Shown in pieces: positions 37,784 to 47,766 of a stretch of 64,000 bases of DNA. The stretch covers positions 4,554,501 through 4,618,500 of the forward strand of contig NZ_FNSM01000001.1 in assembly GCF_900105415.1 (NCBI RefSeq), given 5' to 3'. Origin of the DNA: Streptomyces sp. TLI_105 (GTDB lineage Bacteria > Actinomycetota > Actinomycetes > Streptomycetales > Streptomycetaceae). Every line of letters begins with the position of its first letter. Positions within the stretch are counted from its first letter, which is position 1. Both the position numbers and the translations under genes were made by a program. Under the pieces are notes generated by a model that searched no databases, was not told where the DNA came from, and saw only the letters and a program-made list of their open reading frames with translations.

Positions 37784-37899
37784 GGCCCCGTCGGCCCGTG
37801 TCACCGAGGACGTGCGACCTTTCGAGGTCGTGCGTCCTTTTTGTTGGTTTCTTGTCGCCAATAGCACCGTATTGACGTTTTGCGCACTATGGTGACGCT

Positions 37900-38319
37900 G
37901 TGCCCCGTCCATTGGGAGAGCTCGAAGACGCCGTCATGACGCGCGTATGGCAATGGAACCGCCCGGTGACCGTCCGGGAAGTCCTGGAGGACCTCCAGCA
38001 GGAACGGTCCATCGCCTACACCACCGTCATGACCGTCATGGACAATCTCCACCAGAAGGGCTGGGTCCGCAGGGAAGTCGAAGGCCGCGCCTATCGATAT
38101 ACGGCGGTCTCCACCCGCGCCGCCTACTCGGCGGCCCTGATGAACGAGGCCTGGGCGCAGAGCGACAACCCCGCCGCCGCGCTCGTCGCCTTCTTCGGGA
38201 TGATGTCGCCGGAACAGCGGGAGTCGCTGAACGACGCCATCCGGATCGTCCAGCGCGACAGCCCCCTCCCCGCCGCCCCGCGGGAGCCCGAGGGTGGCGA
38301 AGGGACAGCCCGCCCGTAG
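37900..38319 (+). CDS. BlaI/MecI/CopY-family transcriptional regulator
   Basis: This 139-residue protein has the winged helix of the BlaI family: LGELEDAVMTRVWQWNRPVTVREVLEDL, YTTVMTVMDNLHQKGWV and GRAYRYTAV. The C-terminal dimerisation helices follow, ending in a disordered acidic tail. No BlaR1-type metalloprotease partner is nearby, so how it is released from DNA is unclear. It begins with GTG 37900 and is followed by the argA-type gene 15 bases later. Confidence 0.88.
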   Translation: MPRPLGELEDAVMTRVWQWNRPVTVREVLEDLQQERSIAYTTVMTVMDNLHQKGWVRREVEGRAYRYTAVSTRAAYSAALMNEAWAQSDNPAAALVAFFGMMSPEQRESLNDAIRIVQRDSPLPAAPREPEGGEGTARP

Positions 38320-38334
38320 CGATAGCGTCCCCCC

Positions 38335-38853
38335 ATGTCGACCTCCGCCGAAGCCGTCACCGTCCGCAGGGCCCGCACCAGCGACGTCCCCGCGGTCCGC
38401 CGTCTCGTCGATCCTTTCGTGCAGCGCGGCATCCTGCTCGACAAGGCGACCGTGACCCTTTACGAGTCCATCCAGGAGTTCTGGGTCGCGGAACGCGACG
38501 AGGACGCCACCGTCGTCGGCTGCGGCGCACTCCACGTCATGTGGGAAGACCTCGCCGAAGTCCGCACTCTCGCCGTCGATCCCGAGTTCAAGGGCGCCGG
38601 CGTCGGACATCAGGTGCTGGACAAGTTGTTGCACACCGCCCGATGGCTCGGGGTGCGCCGGGTATTCTGCCTGACCTTCGAAGTCGACTTCTTCACGAAG
38701 CACGGCTTCGTCGAGATCGGCGAGACCCCGGTCGACGGAGATGTCTACAGCGAGCTCCTGCGTTCCTATGACGAGGGAGTCGCCGAGTTCCTCGGTCTCG
38801 AACGAGTGAAGCCGAACACCTTGGGCAACAGCCGGATGCTTCTGCACCTGTGA
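38335..38853 (+). CDS. argA: GNAT-type N-acetylglutamate synthase (short ArgA)
   Basis: This 172-residue acetyltransferase matches the short GNAT N-acetylglutamate synthase of actinobacteria (Rv2747 type): RRARTSDVPAVRRLVD, VTLYESIQEFWVAERDE, GCGALHVMWEDLAEVRTLAVDP, the acetyl-CoA loop GAGVGHQVLDKLL (about 89-101) and KPNTLGNSRMLLHL at the C-terminus. It would acetylate glutamate from acetyl-CoA, the first step of arginine synthesis. The ATG follows a pyrimidine-rich stretch with no clear ribosome site. Confidence 0.9.
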   Translation: MSTSAEAVTVRRARTSDVPAVRRLVDPFVQRGILLDKATVTLYESIQEFWVAERDEDATVVGCGALHVMWEDLAEVRTLAVDPEFKGAGVGHQVLDKLLHTARWLGVRRVFCLTFEVDFFTKHGFVEIGETPVDGDVYSELLRSYDEGVAEFLGLERVKPNTLGNSRMLLHL

Positions 38854-39006
38854 GGCGGAAGCCCGGGATCCTCTCGCGGAGCCCTATGTCCGAATCGCGC
38901 ACGTTTCCCGCGCTGCCGGGCTTCTGAACCTCTCCCAGGGGTTTGTGTTTTTCCGAGAAAAGCGGTTTCCTTTCCGCGTACTGCATTTTCGATGAAAGGA
39001 AATCCG

Positions 39007-39342
39007 GTGGCACAGAAGGTTCAGGTCCTTCTTGTCGACGACCTCGACGGCGTCGAGGCGGACGAGACCGTGACGTTCGCGCTGGACGGCAAGACCTACG
39101 AGATCGACCTCACCACCGCCAACGCGGAAAAGCTCCGTGGCCTGCTCGAGCCGTACACCACGAGTGGCCGCCGTACCGGTGGCCGCACCGCCGGCGGACG
39201 CGGCAAGGGCCGCGCCGTGGCCACGGGCAGCCAGGACACCGCGAAGATCCGCGCGTGGGCCAAGGAGAACGGCATGAACGTCAACGACCGCGGTCGCGTG
39301 CCCGCCGACATCAAGGCTGCCTACGAGGACGCGAACCGCTGA
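39007..39342 (+). CDS. lsr2: Nucleoid-associated protein Lsr2
   Basis: This 111-residue H-NS-like xenogeneic silencer bridges AT-rich DNA. The N-terminal oligomerisation domain starts AQKVQVLLVDDLDG, with TYEIDLT at about 33-39; the linker is Arg/Gly-rich. The C-terminal DNA-binding domain has KIRAWAKENGMNVNDRGRVP with the Arg-Gly-Arg hook. GTG 39007 is preceded by AAAGGA at 6 bases. Its last 22 bases overlap the convergent gene at 39321. Confidence 0.97.
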   Translation: MAQKVQVLLVDDLDGVEADETVTFALDGKTYEIDLTTANAEKLRGLLEPYTTSGRRTGGRTAGGRGKGRAVATGSQDTAKIRAWAKENGMNVNDRGRVPADIKAAYEDANR

Positions 39343-39908
39343 GGCGACAGCTGCTGAGCCGTCCCACGGGTACGGGCACTCAGCAGCCGCACCCGATGGC
39401 ACTCCGCCGCGGCGGCGGCCACGAGACGCACCAGACAGGGGGCGCCCGCAACGCCCCACGGCGCGGACCGCAGCACCGGCAGCGAGGGCTCGACCTCGCG
39501 GCCCGGCGCGGGCGCCCGCAGCCACACCGCGGCGCCCGGCGCGCCGGATCCGCTCCGCCCCGGGGGAAGGGGTGCGGTCATCCGGCCGTCGGCACCGAGG
39601 ATCGCGAGATCCAGTGAGATCCCGCCCCACTCCAGCCAGTCGAGCAGTCCCGGGAGCTCCTCCGCGCTCCCCGCGGCCACGAGCAGCCCCATCCGGCGCC
39701 CCATCAGGGCCACAGGACCCGTCGCCGCGCCCATCCGGCGCAGCACGCCCCGGCCGGCCTCGGCAGGCACCTCCAGGACGTCGAAGCGCAGCCCGGTGAC
39801 CAGCCGCACCGGCGGCCCCGCCTCCGTCGCCCAGCCGAGCTCGTCCTCGTACCACCGCGCGACGCCGCCGTCGCTCGGCGAGCGGGGCGGCGGGACGGTG
39901 AGGGCCAT
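39321..39908 (-). CDS. SCO3374-type conserved hypothetical protein
   Basis: A 195-residue protein of the kind annotated SCO3374 family in Streptomyces. Features: RWYEDELGWATEAGPPVRLVTGLRFDVLEVP, RMGLLVAAGSAEELPGLLDWLEWGG, and a middle acidic loop. The opening resembles the N-terminal part of bifunctional primase/polymerase (prim-pol) proteins, but the catalytic acids of that fold are not evident, so the resemblance may be structural only. It overlaps lsr2 by 22 bases at the 3' ends, tail to tail. Confidence 0.8.
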   Translation of the reverse strand: MALTVPPPRSPSDGGVARWYEDELGWATEAGPPVRLVTGLRFDVLEVPAEAGRGVLRRMGAATGPVALMGRRMGLLVAAGSAEELPGLLDWLEWGGISLDLAILGADGRMTAPLPPGRSGSGAPGAAVWLRAPAPGREVEPSLPVLRSAPWGVAGAPCLVRLVAAAAAECHRVRLLSARTRGTAQQLSPQRFASS

Positions 39909-40369
39909 GTCCGGGGAACTCCGGAGAGGGCGTCTTGGTTACGCCCGCGGTGACACAGCGTCCCCGCCCGGTCGCGCGAGGTGTCCGGGATGGGGCCTAA
40001 GGGTGCATTCGAGCGCGCAAGGGTGTTCGCTGGTAGCGGAGGGAACCGGGGTACGCCGCATGGAGTGTCAGTCCTTACGGGTAAGACATTCCTAGTGGGG
40101 AGGGGCGACTCGCGGGCTTCGGCGTCTCACGTTCGCCATCGGCGTACTGATGGCGCGGGTAACTACTTGGCCTGCGGGAACATCGTCTCGCACCATCGGG
40201 TTGGAGCATTTGTCGGCTGTTCGGCAGCAGGTCTCCCCGCTGAAGAGGGGGTGATCCGGACGGATGTCGGCAGTTGGAATGAGCGGTCCCCGCTTGCGGG
40301 ACTAAGCTGCGGAAGGACAGGGAGGGGATCGACCCCTAACTGACTGACCGCTCTGAGGAGCGATTAACG
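39909..40369 (+). other. Long clpC leader and promoter region
   Basis: The 461 bases before clpC encode no supported protein. They contain a ClgR-like box at 40131-40147, a dyad GTCCTTACGGGTAAGAC at 40071-40087, and a GGGGATCGACCCC palindrome at 40324-40336. A GAGGAGCG ribosome site (40354-40361) precedes the clpC ATG. Confidence 0.6.
40131..40147. promoter_or_regulatory. ClgR-like operator upstream of clpC
   Basis: GTTCGCCATCGGCGTAC matches GTTCGC-N5-GCGAAC, the ClgR dyad, at 11 of 12 positions. ClgR activates clp and lon genes in actinobacteria, so clpC is a plausible target. Confidence 0.6.
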
Positions 40370-42892
<2,523 letters not shown>

Positions 42893-42916
42893 CGCACGCG
42901 CCGAGCGCTGAGCGGT

Positions 42917-42959
42917 AAGGGGCGGCCCCGGAACCAGAACGGTTCCGGGGCCGCCCCTT
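42917..42959. terminator. Terminator between clpC and the NACHT gene
   Basis: A perfect 19-bp stem (42917-42935 with 42941-42959, loop AGAAC) ends in TTT. It lies between convergent genes and probably serves both. Confidence 0.9.
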
Positions 42960-42969
42960 TCCTGTGCCG

Positions 42970-45906
42970 TCAGGGCGCGAGGGCCCGGCGGACCTGCTCC
43001 CCGTCGCTCCCCGCCCGGGTGAGTTCGAGCTCGTCCAGCGAGGGGAAGATCTCGCCGATCCGGCTGAGCTCCGGCTCCTCCTCGTGGGTCAGGCGGACGG
43101 TCCGCACCGATTCCACAGCCATCCCTTCCGGGCAGCCGACGAGATCCCCCTCGTCGATCCAGAGGGCGCGCACCGTGGAGAGGGTGGCGAGCCCCCGCCA
43201 TGCGTCGGCGCTCGCGTACGGCGCCTTCCACAGATTCAGCGAGGTCAGGCTCCGGAGCCGTCCGAGCGTCTCCAAGCCGTCCTCGGGCCAGCTGCCCGGC
43301 AGCTGCAGCAGGCCGAGCGGTGCTCCCGTGGGCAGGTCCGCCGCGGACCACCGGGCGTCGACGCGCAGTCCCAGGACGAGGGACTCCAGCCGGGTCAGTC
43401 CGGACAGCGCGGAGAGGCGGGGTCGGCGGCCCGGCCGCCGCAGCCGGAGGGCCACGGGATCGCAGGCGGCGAGGAGCCGGGCGAGGCCCTCGTCCGACAC
43501 GGACTCGTCGACCTCCAGCAGATCGGGACGCAGGCCGAGCCGGATGAGCGCGTCCACGTGCTCGTCGCCGTGGACGAAGTACCGGAGCTCGCCGGGATCG
43601 AGCCGTGCGATGACCTCCTCGGCGTACGGGCCGGGCTCGAAGCGGGTCCAGGCGTGCATCAGCTGGGCCCGGATCCGCAGTGAGGGGTGATCGGCGAAGC
43701 GGGCCAGATAGGGGAGGGCCGCGTCCACCATGATGTGAGTGGCCGCGATCACCGAGTGGTACGCCTGCTCCTCGCCCAGCTCCTCCGGCCCGCCCAGCAG
43801 CCGGAGCACCGGTGAGCCGCCCAGTGCGAGCTGGCGGGCCTCGTCGTCCGAGCGGGGCGGGATCAGCTCGGCCGTGCGGGCCATGATCTCGTCCCGCACT
43901 TCGGGGGACACCTCCGTGGCGCTTTCGAGCGCGGTCGCCGCGACCATCAGGATGCGCAGCTGGTCGCGGCGGTCCTCGGCGGAGTCCGCCGCTGCCAGCA
44001 GCTCGCGGAGGATCTCCGCGCACTCGCGCGGTCGGGCATGCCCGACCGCCATGCGGATGACGTCCTCCCACTGGTCGTCGGCGGCGTGGCGGACCAGGAC
44101 GCCGATGTCCCAGTGGTCCACCAGGGCCTTGGCGGCCAGGTAGTCCTGGAAGGTGCGGTGGACGAAGTCGACGGTGTCCTCCGTCGGCTCGCGCAGCAGG
44201 CCGCTGCGGTGGAGGAGGTGGGTGAAGACCCGCCCGGGGTCGTGCGGGGCGGCTTCCTGGACCGCCGGGACCGCCTCCCGCACGAGCGACTCCGCGCGGG
44301 CCCGGTCCAGCTGGGTGCGGCCGTTCAGCGTCAGCCAGTACGCGAGGCGCTGGACGAGCTGGATCTGGGGTGCCTCGTCGAGGGCGATGCCGGACGGGGC
44401 TCCCATGTCCCGCTCGCGGTCGCGGCGCGAGAGGAGCATCGACAGGGCGGCCTCGTAGAGCGCCTTGCGGCCGCGGGGCAGGAAGCCGCGTCGGTCTCGG
44501 TGGAGGGCGCAGATGAGGCCGCACATGAGGGGGTTGGTAGCGAGCTGGGCGACGTGCCCGGTGGTGCGGAGGGCGTCGAGGAGCGGCTGCTCGTACGGCT
44601 CCGCCTCCGGCCCGGCGGCCCGGTGCCAGCGGCGTACGAAGGTGGCGACCTCGGTGCGGGTCATGGGGGAGAGGGTCAGTTCGGTGAAGCCGTCGCGGGC
44701 CAGCCAGTCGTCGCGTACGGCGGTGGGGCGCGAGGTGACGAGCCAGCGGTTGCCCTCGTACGCGTCGAGGAGGTTCCGGAGCCAGTCGCGGGCCCGGCCG
44801 CGTTCGGCCTCGGGGATCTCGTCGATGCCGTCGACGAGGACGACGGCACGGCCGGCGGCGAGGACCCGGTCGGCCCAGCCGTCGGGCGGGGTCAGCGGGC
44901 AGCCGGCGGCCGGGAGGAAACGGTCGGGGGCGGGGAGCCGCTCGCCGTGGCGGGTGAGGGCGCGCAGGGGGAGGACGAAGGGGACGCGGCCCCGGAGGTA
45001 CGCCATGCCGTCCGCGCGTCCCTCGGTCGAGGCCGAGACCGCCAGCCACTGGACGAGGGTGGTCTTGCCGGAGCCCGCCAGGCCGCGCAGCAGGACTTTG
45101 TCGTGGCGGGCGAGGGCGAGGTCGGCGCGGACCGTCTGTTCCCGCTGGTGGGGGAGGAGGTGTCCGGCCTCGTCGGGCACGTCGGGTGCGGGAGCTTCGC
45201 CCGTCGCCTCCAGGGACAGGTACGCGAGGTCCAGCGGCCACTCGTCCGGTGAGTGGTGCAGGTCGATGCCGTAGATCGTCAGGCGGCCGTGCTTCTTCGC
45301 GAGGTGGGCCAGGTAGCGGCGTTCGAAGTCCGCGTCCCGCGAGTCCGTCCGCGGTGTCCGGCGGATGACCTCGTCGACCTTCGCGATGAGCTCGGCCTGG
45401 GCCCGGGTCTGTTCGACCAGGCTGCGGGCGACGAACGTGGAGCGCTGGGTGAAGAACTCCAGGAGGTGGAGGGCGGCCCATTCGGTGAGGGACTCCAGGT
45501 ACAGCGCCGAGTCCGTCGAGAGGCCGTCCGGCGGCGGGGCCGCCGCCCGCAGGCGGCGGGCGAGGTCGCGGTGGCCGAGGCGGACGGCCTGGACGTCGTC
45601 CATGTCGAGGTCGCCCAGGGCGAGCAGGGTCCTGGCGAGGGTGTCGGTGACGGCCTCGGTCTCGTCGGCCGGGAAGGGGCGCTCGCCGCCGCCGAGGGAC
45701 CGTTCGACGAGGGTCGCGGCGAGCTTGCGGACGTCCCGCTCGGTGAGGCTGCGCTTCTCGCCGCGGAAGGAGACCAGGGAGGAGAGCCGGATCGTGCCCG
45801 ATGAGGCGGTGAGACCGGCGCCCGGGCCGTCGCCGACCAACAGTTTCCTCAGCAGTGGGCCGATCGCGGCCGAGGCGAGGCGGGTGCCGATGAGCGCCGG
45901 TTCCAT
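42970..45906 (-). CDS. NACHT-LRR (NLR-like) STAND NTPase
   Basis: A 978-residue protein with the animal-NLR layout. Residues 1-250 are helical with no recognised effector domain. The NACHT NTPase covers about 255-400: Walker A G275-LAGSGKT282, Walker B VVLVDGIDEIP (355-365) and sensor WLVTSRPTAV. Helical regions follow, with the family motif VDFVHRTFQDYLAAKAL (580-596). From about 640 on, HEAT-like helices lead to leucine-rich repeats (about 835-978: LSGLTRLESLVLGL, LGRLRSLTSLNLW). Bacterial NACHT proteins (bNACHT) are known antiphage factors, so a defence role is likely but not shown. ATG 45906 follows GGGGGG. It is divergent from the M23 gene. Confidence 0.88.
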   Translation of the reverse strand: MEPALIGTRLASAAIGPLLRKLLVGDGPGAGLTASSGTIRLSSLVSFRGEKRSLTERDVRKLAATLVERSLGGGERPFPADETEAVTDTLARTLLALGDLDMDDVQAVRLGHRDLARRLRAAAPPPDGLSTDSALYLESLTEWAALHLLEFFTQRSTFVARSLVEQTRAQAELIAKVDEVIRRTPRTDSRDADFERRYLAHLAKKHGRLTIYGIDLHHSPDEWPLDLAYLSLEATGEAPAPDVPDEAGHLLPHQREQTVRADLALARHDKVLLRGLAGSGKTTLVQWLAVSASTEGRADGMAYLRGRVPFVLPLRALTRHGERLPAPDRFLPAAGCPLTPPDGWADRVLAAGRAVVLVDGIDEIPEAERGRARDWLRNLLDAYEGNRWLVTSRPTAVRDDWLARDGFTELTLSPMTRTEVATFVRRWHRAAGPEAEPYEQPLLDALRTTGHVAQLATNPLMCGLICALHRDRRGFLPRGRKALYEAALSMLLSRRDRERDMGAPSGIALDEAPQIQLVQRLAYWLTLNGRTQLDRARAESLVREAVPAVQEAAPHDPGRVFTHLLHRSGLLREPTEDTVDFVHRTFQDYLAAKALVDHWDIGVLVRHAADDQWEDVIRMAVGHARPRECAEILRELLAAADSAEDRRDQLRILMVAATALESATEVSPEVRDEIMARTAELIPPRSDDEARQLALGGSPVLRLLGGPEELGEEQAYHSVIAATHIMVDAALPYLARFADHPSLRIRAQLMHAWTRFEPGPYAEEVIARLDPGELRYFVHGDEHVDALIRLGLRPDLLEVDESVSDEGLARLLAACDPVALRLRRPGRRPRLSALSGLTRLESLVLGLRVDARWSAADLPTGAPLGLLQLPGSWPEDGLETLGRLRSLTSLNLWKAPYASADAWRGLATLSTVRALWIDEGDLVGCPEGMAVESVRTVRLTHEEEPELSRIGEIFPSLDELELTRAGSDGEQVRRALAP

Positions 45907-46414
45907 GTGTCCCCCCTGTGGATTCCCGAAGCGGTCAGCGTAGTGCGGGACGGCCTTCGGGGCGGCTCGGTCGCGTGACCCAGATCCCATTCGGGATGGC
46001 TCGTCGCGTGACCCAGATCCCATTCGGGATGGCGCGCTGGTGACAAGGCGCACAGGCGTTTCGGGCGGTACTAAACGGAATAGTGGCGACCTTTGGGGTC
46101 GATTCGGGACGTTCAGGTGTGAACCGTCGGGACTTTGGTCCCGAGGGGGCCCGAACCGGGTGCTGGGCGCCCTTTCGGGCGGTTCCGGGCGCCCGCGACG
46201 TGCGCTTAAACCGATTCGCTTGTGGCGGTATGTCCGTTTTCCCGACCCTCTCCGGAGGTCGTCAAGAGGTGAACTTCCTGGGAGATCACTACGACGCAAT
46301 GTCGTAGATGGGGTGTTTGGGCCGGGGTGGGGGTCCGGGTTACCAAAGATGAGCAAGCCCGACGCAGCGCACCGTCCGCGTCGGGTCCCGTACTTCCCGG
46401 AGGTCTTCCCCCGT
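45907..46414. other. Long structured region between the NACHT and M23 genes
   Basis: These 508 bases have no supported gene. After a direct repeat (45971-46033) come small dyads: CGACCTTTGGGGTCG (46087-46101), GACGTTCA/TGAACCGTC (46107-46127) and GGGACTTTGGTCCC (46129-46142). They are followed by a GGGCGCC/GGCGCCC-type stem (about 46167-46195) and CTACGAC/GTCGTAG (46290-46308). An in-frame ATG at 46349 (MSKPDAAHRPRR) could extend the M23 protein by 22 residues. Confidence 0.55.
45971..46033. promoter_or_regulatory. Exact 30-bp direct repeat with palindromic cores
   Basis: Two identical 30-bp copies (45971-46000 and 46004-46033) have a 33-bp period, close to three helical turns. Each contains the dyad ATCCCATTCGGGAT (45984-45997, 46017-46030). 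Placed 65-125 bases upstream of the NACHT gene start, they look like a two-site operator. Confidence 0.6.
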
Positions 46415-47098
46415 ATGTCGAAGCGCGTCATGAACCCCGCCGCCCGTATCACCGCCGTTGCTCTCGCCACCGCGGGTCTGGGAGCGACGCTGGTGGCCGG
46501 AGCAGGGTCCGCCTTCGCCGCCGAGGGCAAGATCGCCGCCCCGGCCGCGCTGACCGCGTCCGCCGCCGTCGCCGCCCAGGCCGACGCCCAGGCCCACGTC
46601 GCCGCCCAGGTGAAGGCCGCCGTCGCCAAGGCCGCCGCCGTGAAGGCCACGCCCGTGAAGGCCGTCAAGAAGGCCGCCCCGGCCTGGGTCAAGCCGGTCA
46701 CCTCGTACGCCCTCAGCGCCAGCTTCAACCAGGGCGGCGCCATGTGGGCCCACAAGCACTCCGGCCAGGACTTCGCCGTCCCGGTCGGCACCCCGGTCAA
46801 GGCCGCCGCCGCCGGCACCGTCGTGAAGGCCGGCCCGAACGGCGGCGGCGACGGTCCCGCGTACGGCAACGCGATCGTCGTCAAGCACGCCAACGGCACG
46901 TACTCGCAGTACGCCCACCTGTCGAAGATCAAGGTCTACATCGGTCAGAAGGTCGGCGCCGGCCAGCAGATCGCCCTCTCGGGCAACACCGGCAACTCCT
47001 CCGGCCCCCACCTGCACTTCGAGATCCGTACGACCCCGAACTACGGCTCCGCCGTCAACCCGATGGCCTTCCTGCGGGCCCACGGCGTCGGCGTCTGA
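46415..47098 (+). CDS. Secreted M23-family peptidoglycan endopeptidase
   Basis: A 227-residue exported LytM-type hydrolase. The signal peptide (about 1-36) has a basic start, a hydrophobic core and an SAFAAEG-like cleavage site. An Ala/Lys-rich linker follows (about 37-95). The M23 domain has H115-x3-D119 (HSGQDFAVPVGTPV), H168 in SQYAHLS and H199-x-H201 (GPHLHFEIRT), giving the zinc and catalytic set. It probably cleaves peptide cross-bridges at the cell surface. ATG 46415 has GGAGG 11 bases upstream. It ends 6 bases before the convergent TetR gene. Confidence 0.93.
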   Translation: MSKRVMNPAARITAVALATAGLGATLVAGAGSAFAAEGKIAAPAALTASAAVAAQADAQAHVAAQVKAAVAKAAAVKATPVKAVKKAAPAWVKPVTSYALSASFNQGGAMWAHKHSGQDFAVPVGTPVKAAAAGTVVKAGPNGGGDGPAYGNAIVVKHANGTYSQYAHLSKIKVYIGQKVGAGQQIALSGNTGNSSGPHLHFEIRTTPNYGSAVNPMAFLRAHGVGV

Positions 47099-47104
47099 CA
47101 CATT

Positions 47105-47668
47105 TCACCGGTCCCCGTGGGCCCGGTTCAGCAGATCGAGGGCGACCTCGAGGGTGGCCGCGTGCTTCTCCTCGGGGTCGCCCTCGATGTTCTGCATGAA
47201 GAACGCGCCCGCGTGCAGCGTGAAGATCGCGCTGACGCAGCGGACCTGGTCCACCATCGCGAAGCCGGGCTCCTGGAGCAGGCCGGTCAGCTCGATCATG
47301 CGTTCCTTGAAGGTGAGGCCGACGCTCAGCTCGCGCACCGTGGCCTGGTTCTCCTGCATGAAGCGGAAGAGCGGGGCCGCCGCCCTCAGCGCCACCTGGT
47401 AGCGGCGCAGGATCTCCCGCTTGGTCTCGACGGTGGCGGGCTGCTCCCGGCCCCAGGCGATCAGCTCGTCCATCGGCCGGGTCAGGTCCTCGAAGATCCC
47501 GACGAGGATGTCTTCCTTGGTCTTGAAGTGGTAGTAGAGCGCGGCCTTGGTGACGTCGAGGCGTTCCGCGATCTCGCGCAGCGAGGTCTTCTCGTAGCCC
47601 TGCTCGGCGAAGAGTTCGAGGGCCACGTCCTGGATGCGCTGACGGGTGTTTCCTCGGGCCTGAGCCAT
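47105..47668 (-). CDS. TetR-family repressor of the adjacent efflux gene
   Basis: This 187-residue regulator has a typical HTH (RQRIQDVALELFAEQGYEKTSLREIAERLDVTKAALYYHFKTKEDIL in outline, residues about 9-55) and a helical ligand domain. It begins at ATG 47668 with GCGAGAGA upstream. Paired palindromes between it and the MFS gene are its likely operators, implying autoregulation and drug-induced efflux. Confidence 0.9.
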   Translation of the reverse strand: MAQARGNTRQRIQDVALELFAEQGYEKTSLREIAERLDVTKAALYYHFKTKEDILVGIFEDLTRPMDELIAWGREQPATVETKREILRRYQVALRAAAPLFRFMQENQATVRELSVGLTFKERMIELTGLLQEPGFAMVDQVRCVSAIFTLHAGAFFMQNIEGDPEEKHAATLEVALDLLNRAHGDR

Positions 47669-47692
47669 GGTCTCTCGCTTCCGCAGATACTT

Positions 47693-47755
47693 ACTTGACG
47701 ACCGGCAAGTTACGGGTCTACCGTCCCCAGTGTAGTAACTAGCCGGGCGGCAAGT
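47693..47755. promoter_or_regulatory. Paired TetR operators in the TetR-MFS intergenic region
   Basis: ACTTGACGACCGGCAAGT (47693-47710) and ACTAGCCGGGCGGCAAGT (47738-47755) share the dyad ACTTGCC-N4-GGCAAGT, with 45 bases between centres. The second lies 11 bases before the MFS start. Confidence 0.7.
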
Positions 47756-47766
47756 AAGGGATCGAC

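Noticed and set aside
37502..37912. A 136-codon minus-strand frame before the BlaI-like gene
   Set aside because: It is antisense to the small membrane protein, has mixed composition and no conserved motif.
45907..46414. A c-di-AMP (ydaO) riboswitch before the M23 gene
   Set aside because: The conserved pieces such as ACCCGACAGCTAAC and the GGTGAAT pairing were looked for and not found, although such switches often precede wall-hydrolase genes.
42970..47101. A defence island around the NACHT gene
   Set aside because: No restriction, CRISPR, toxin or phage gene lies nearby; neighbours are core genes.
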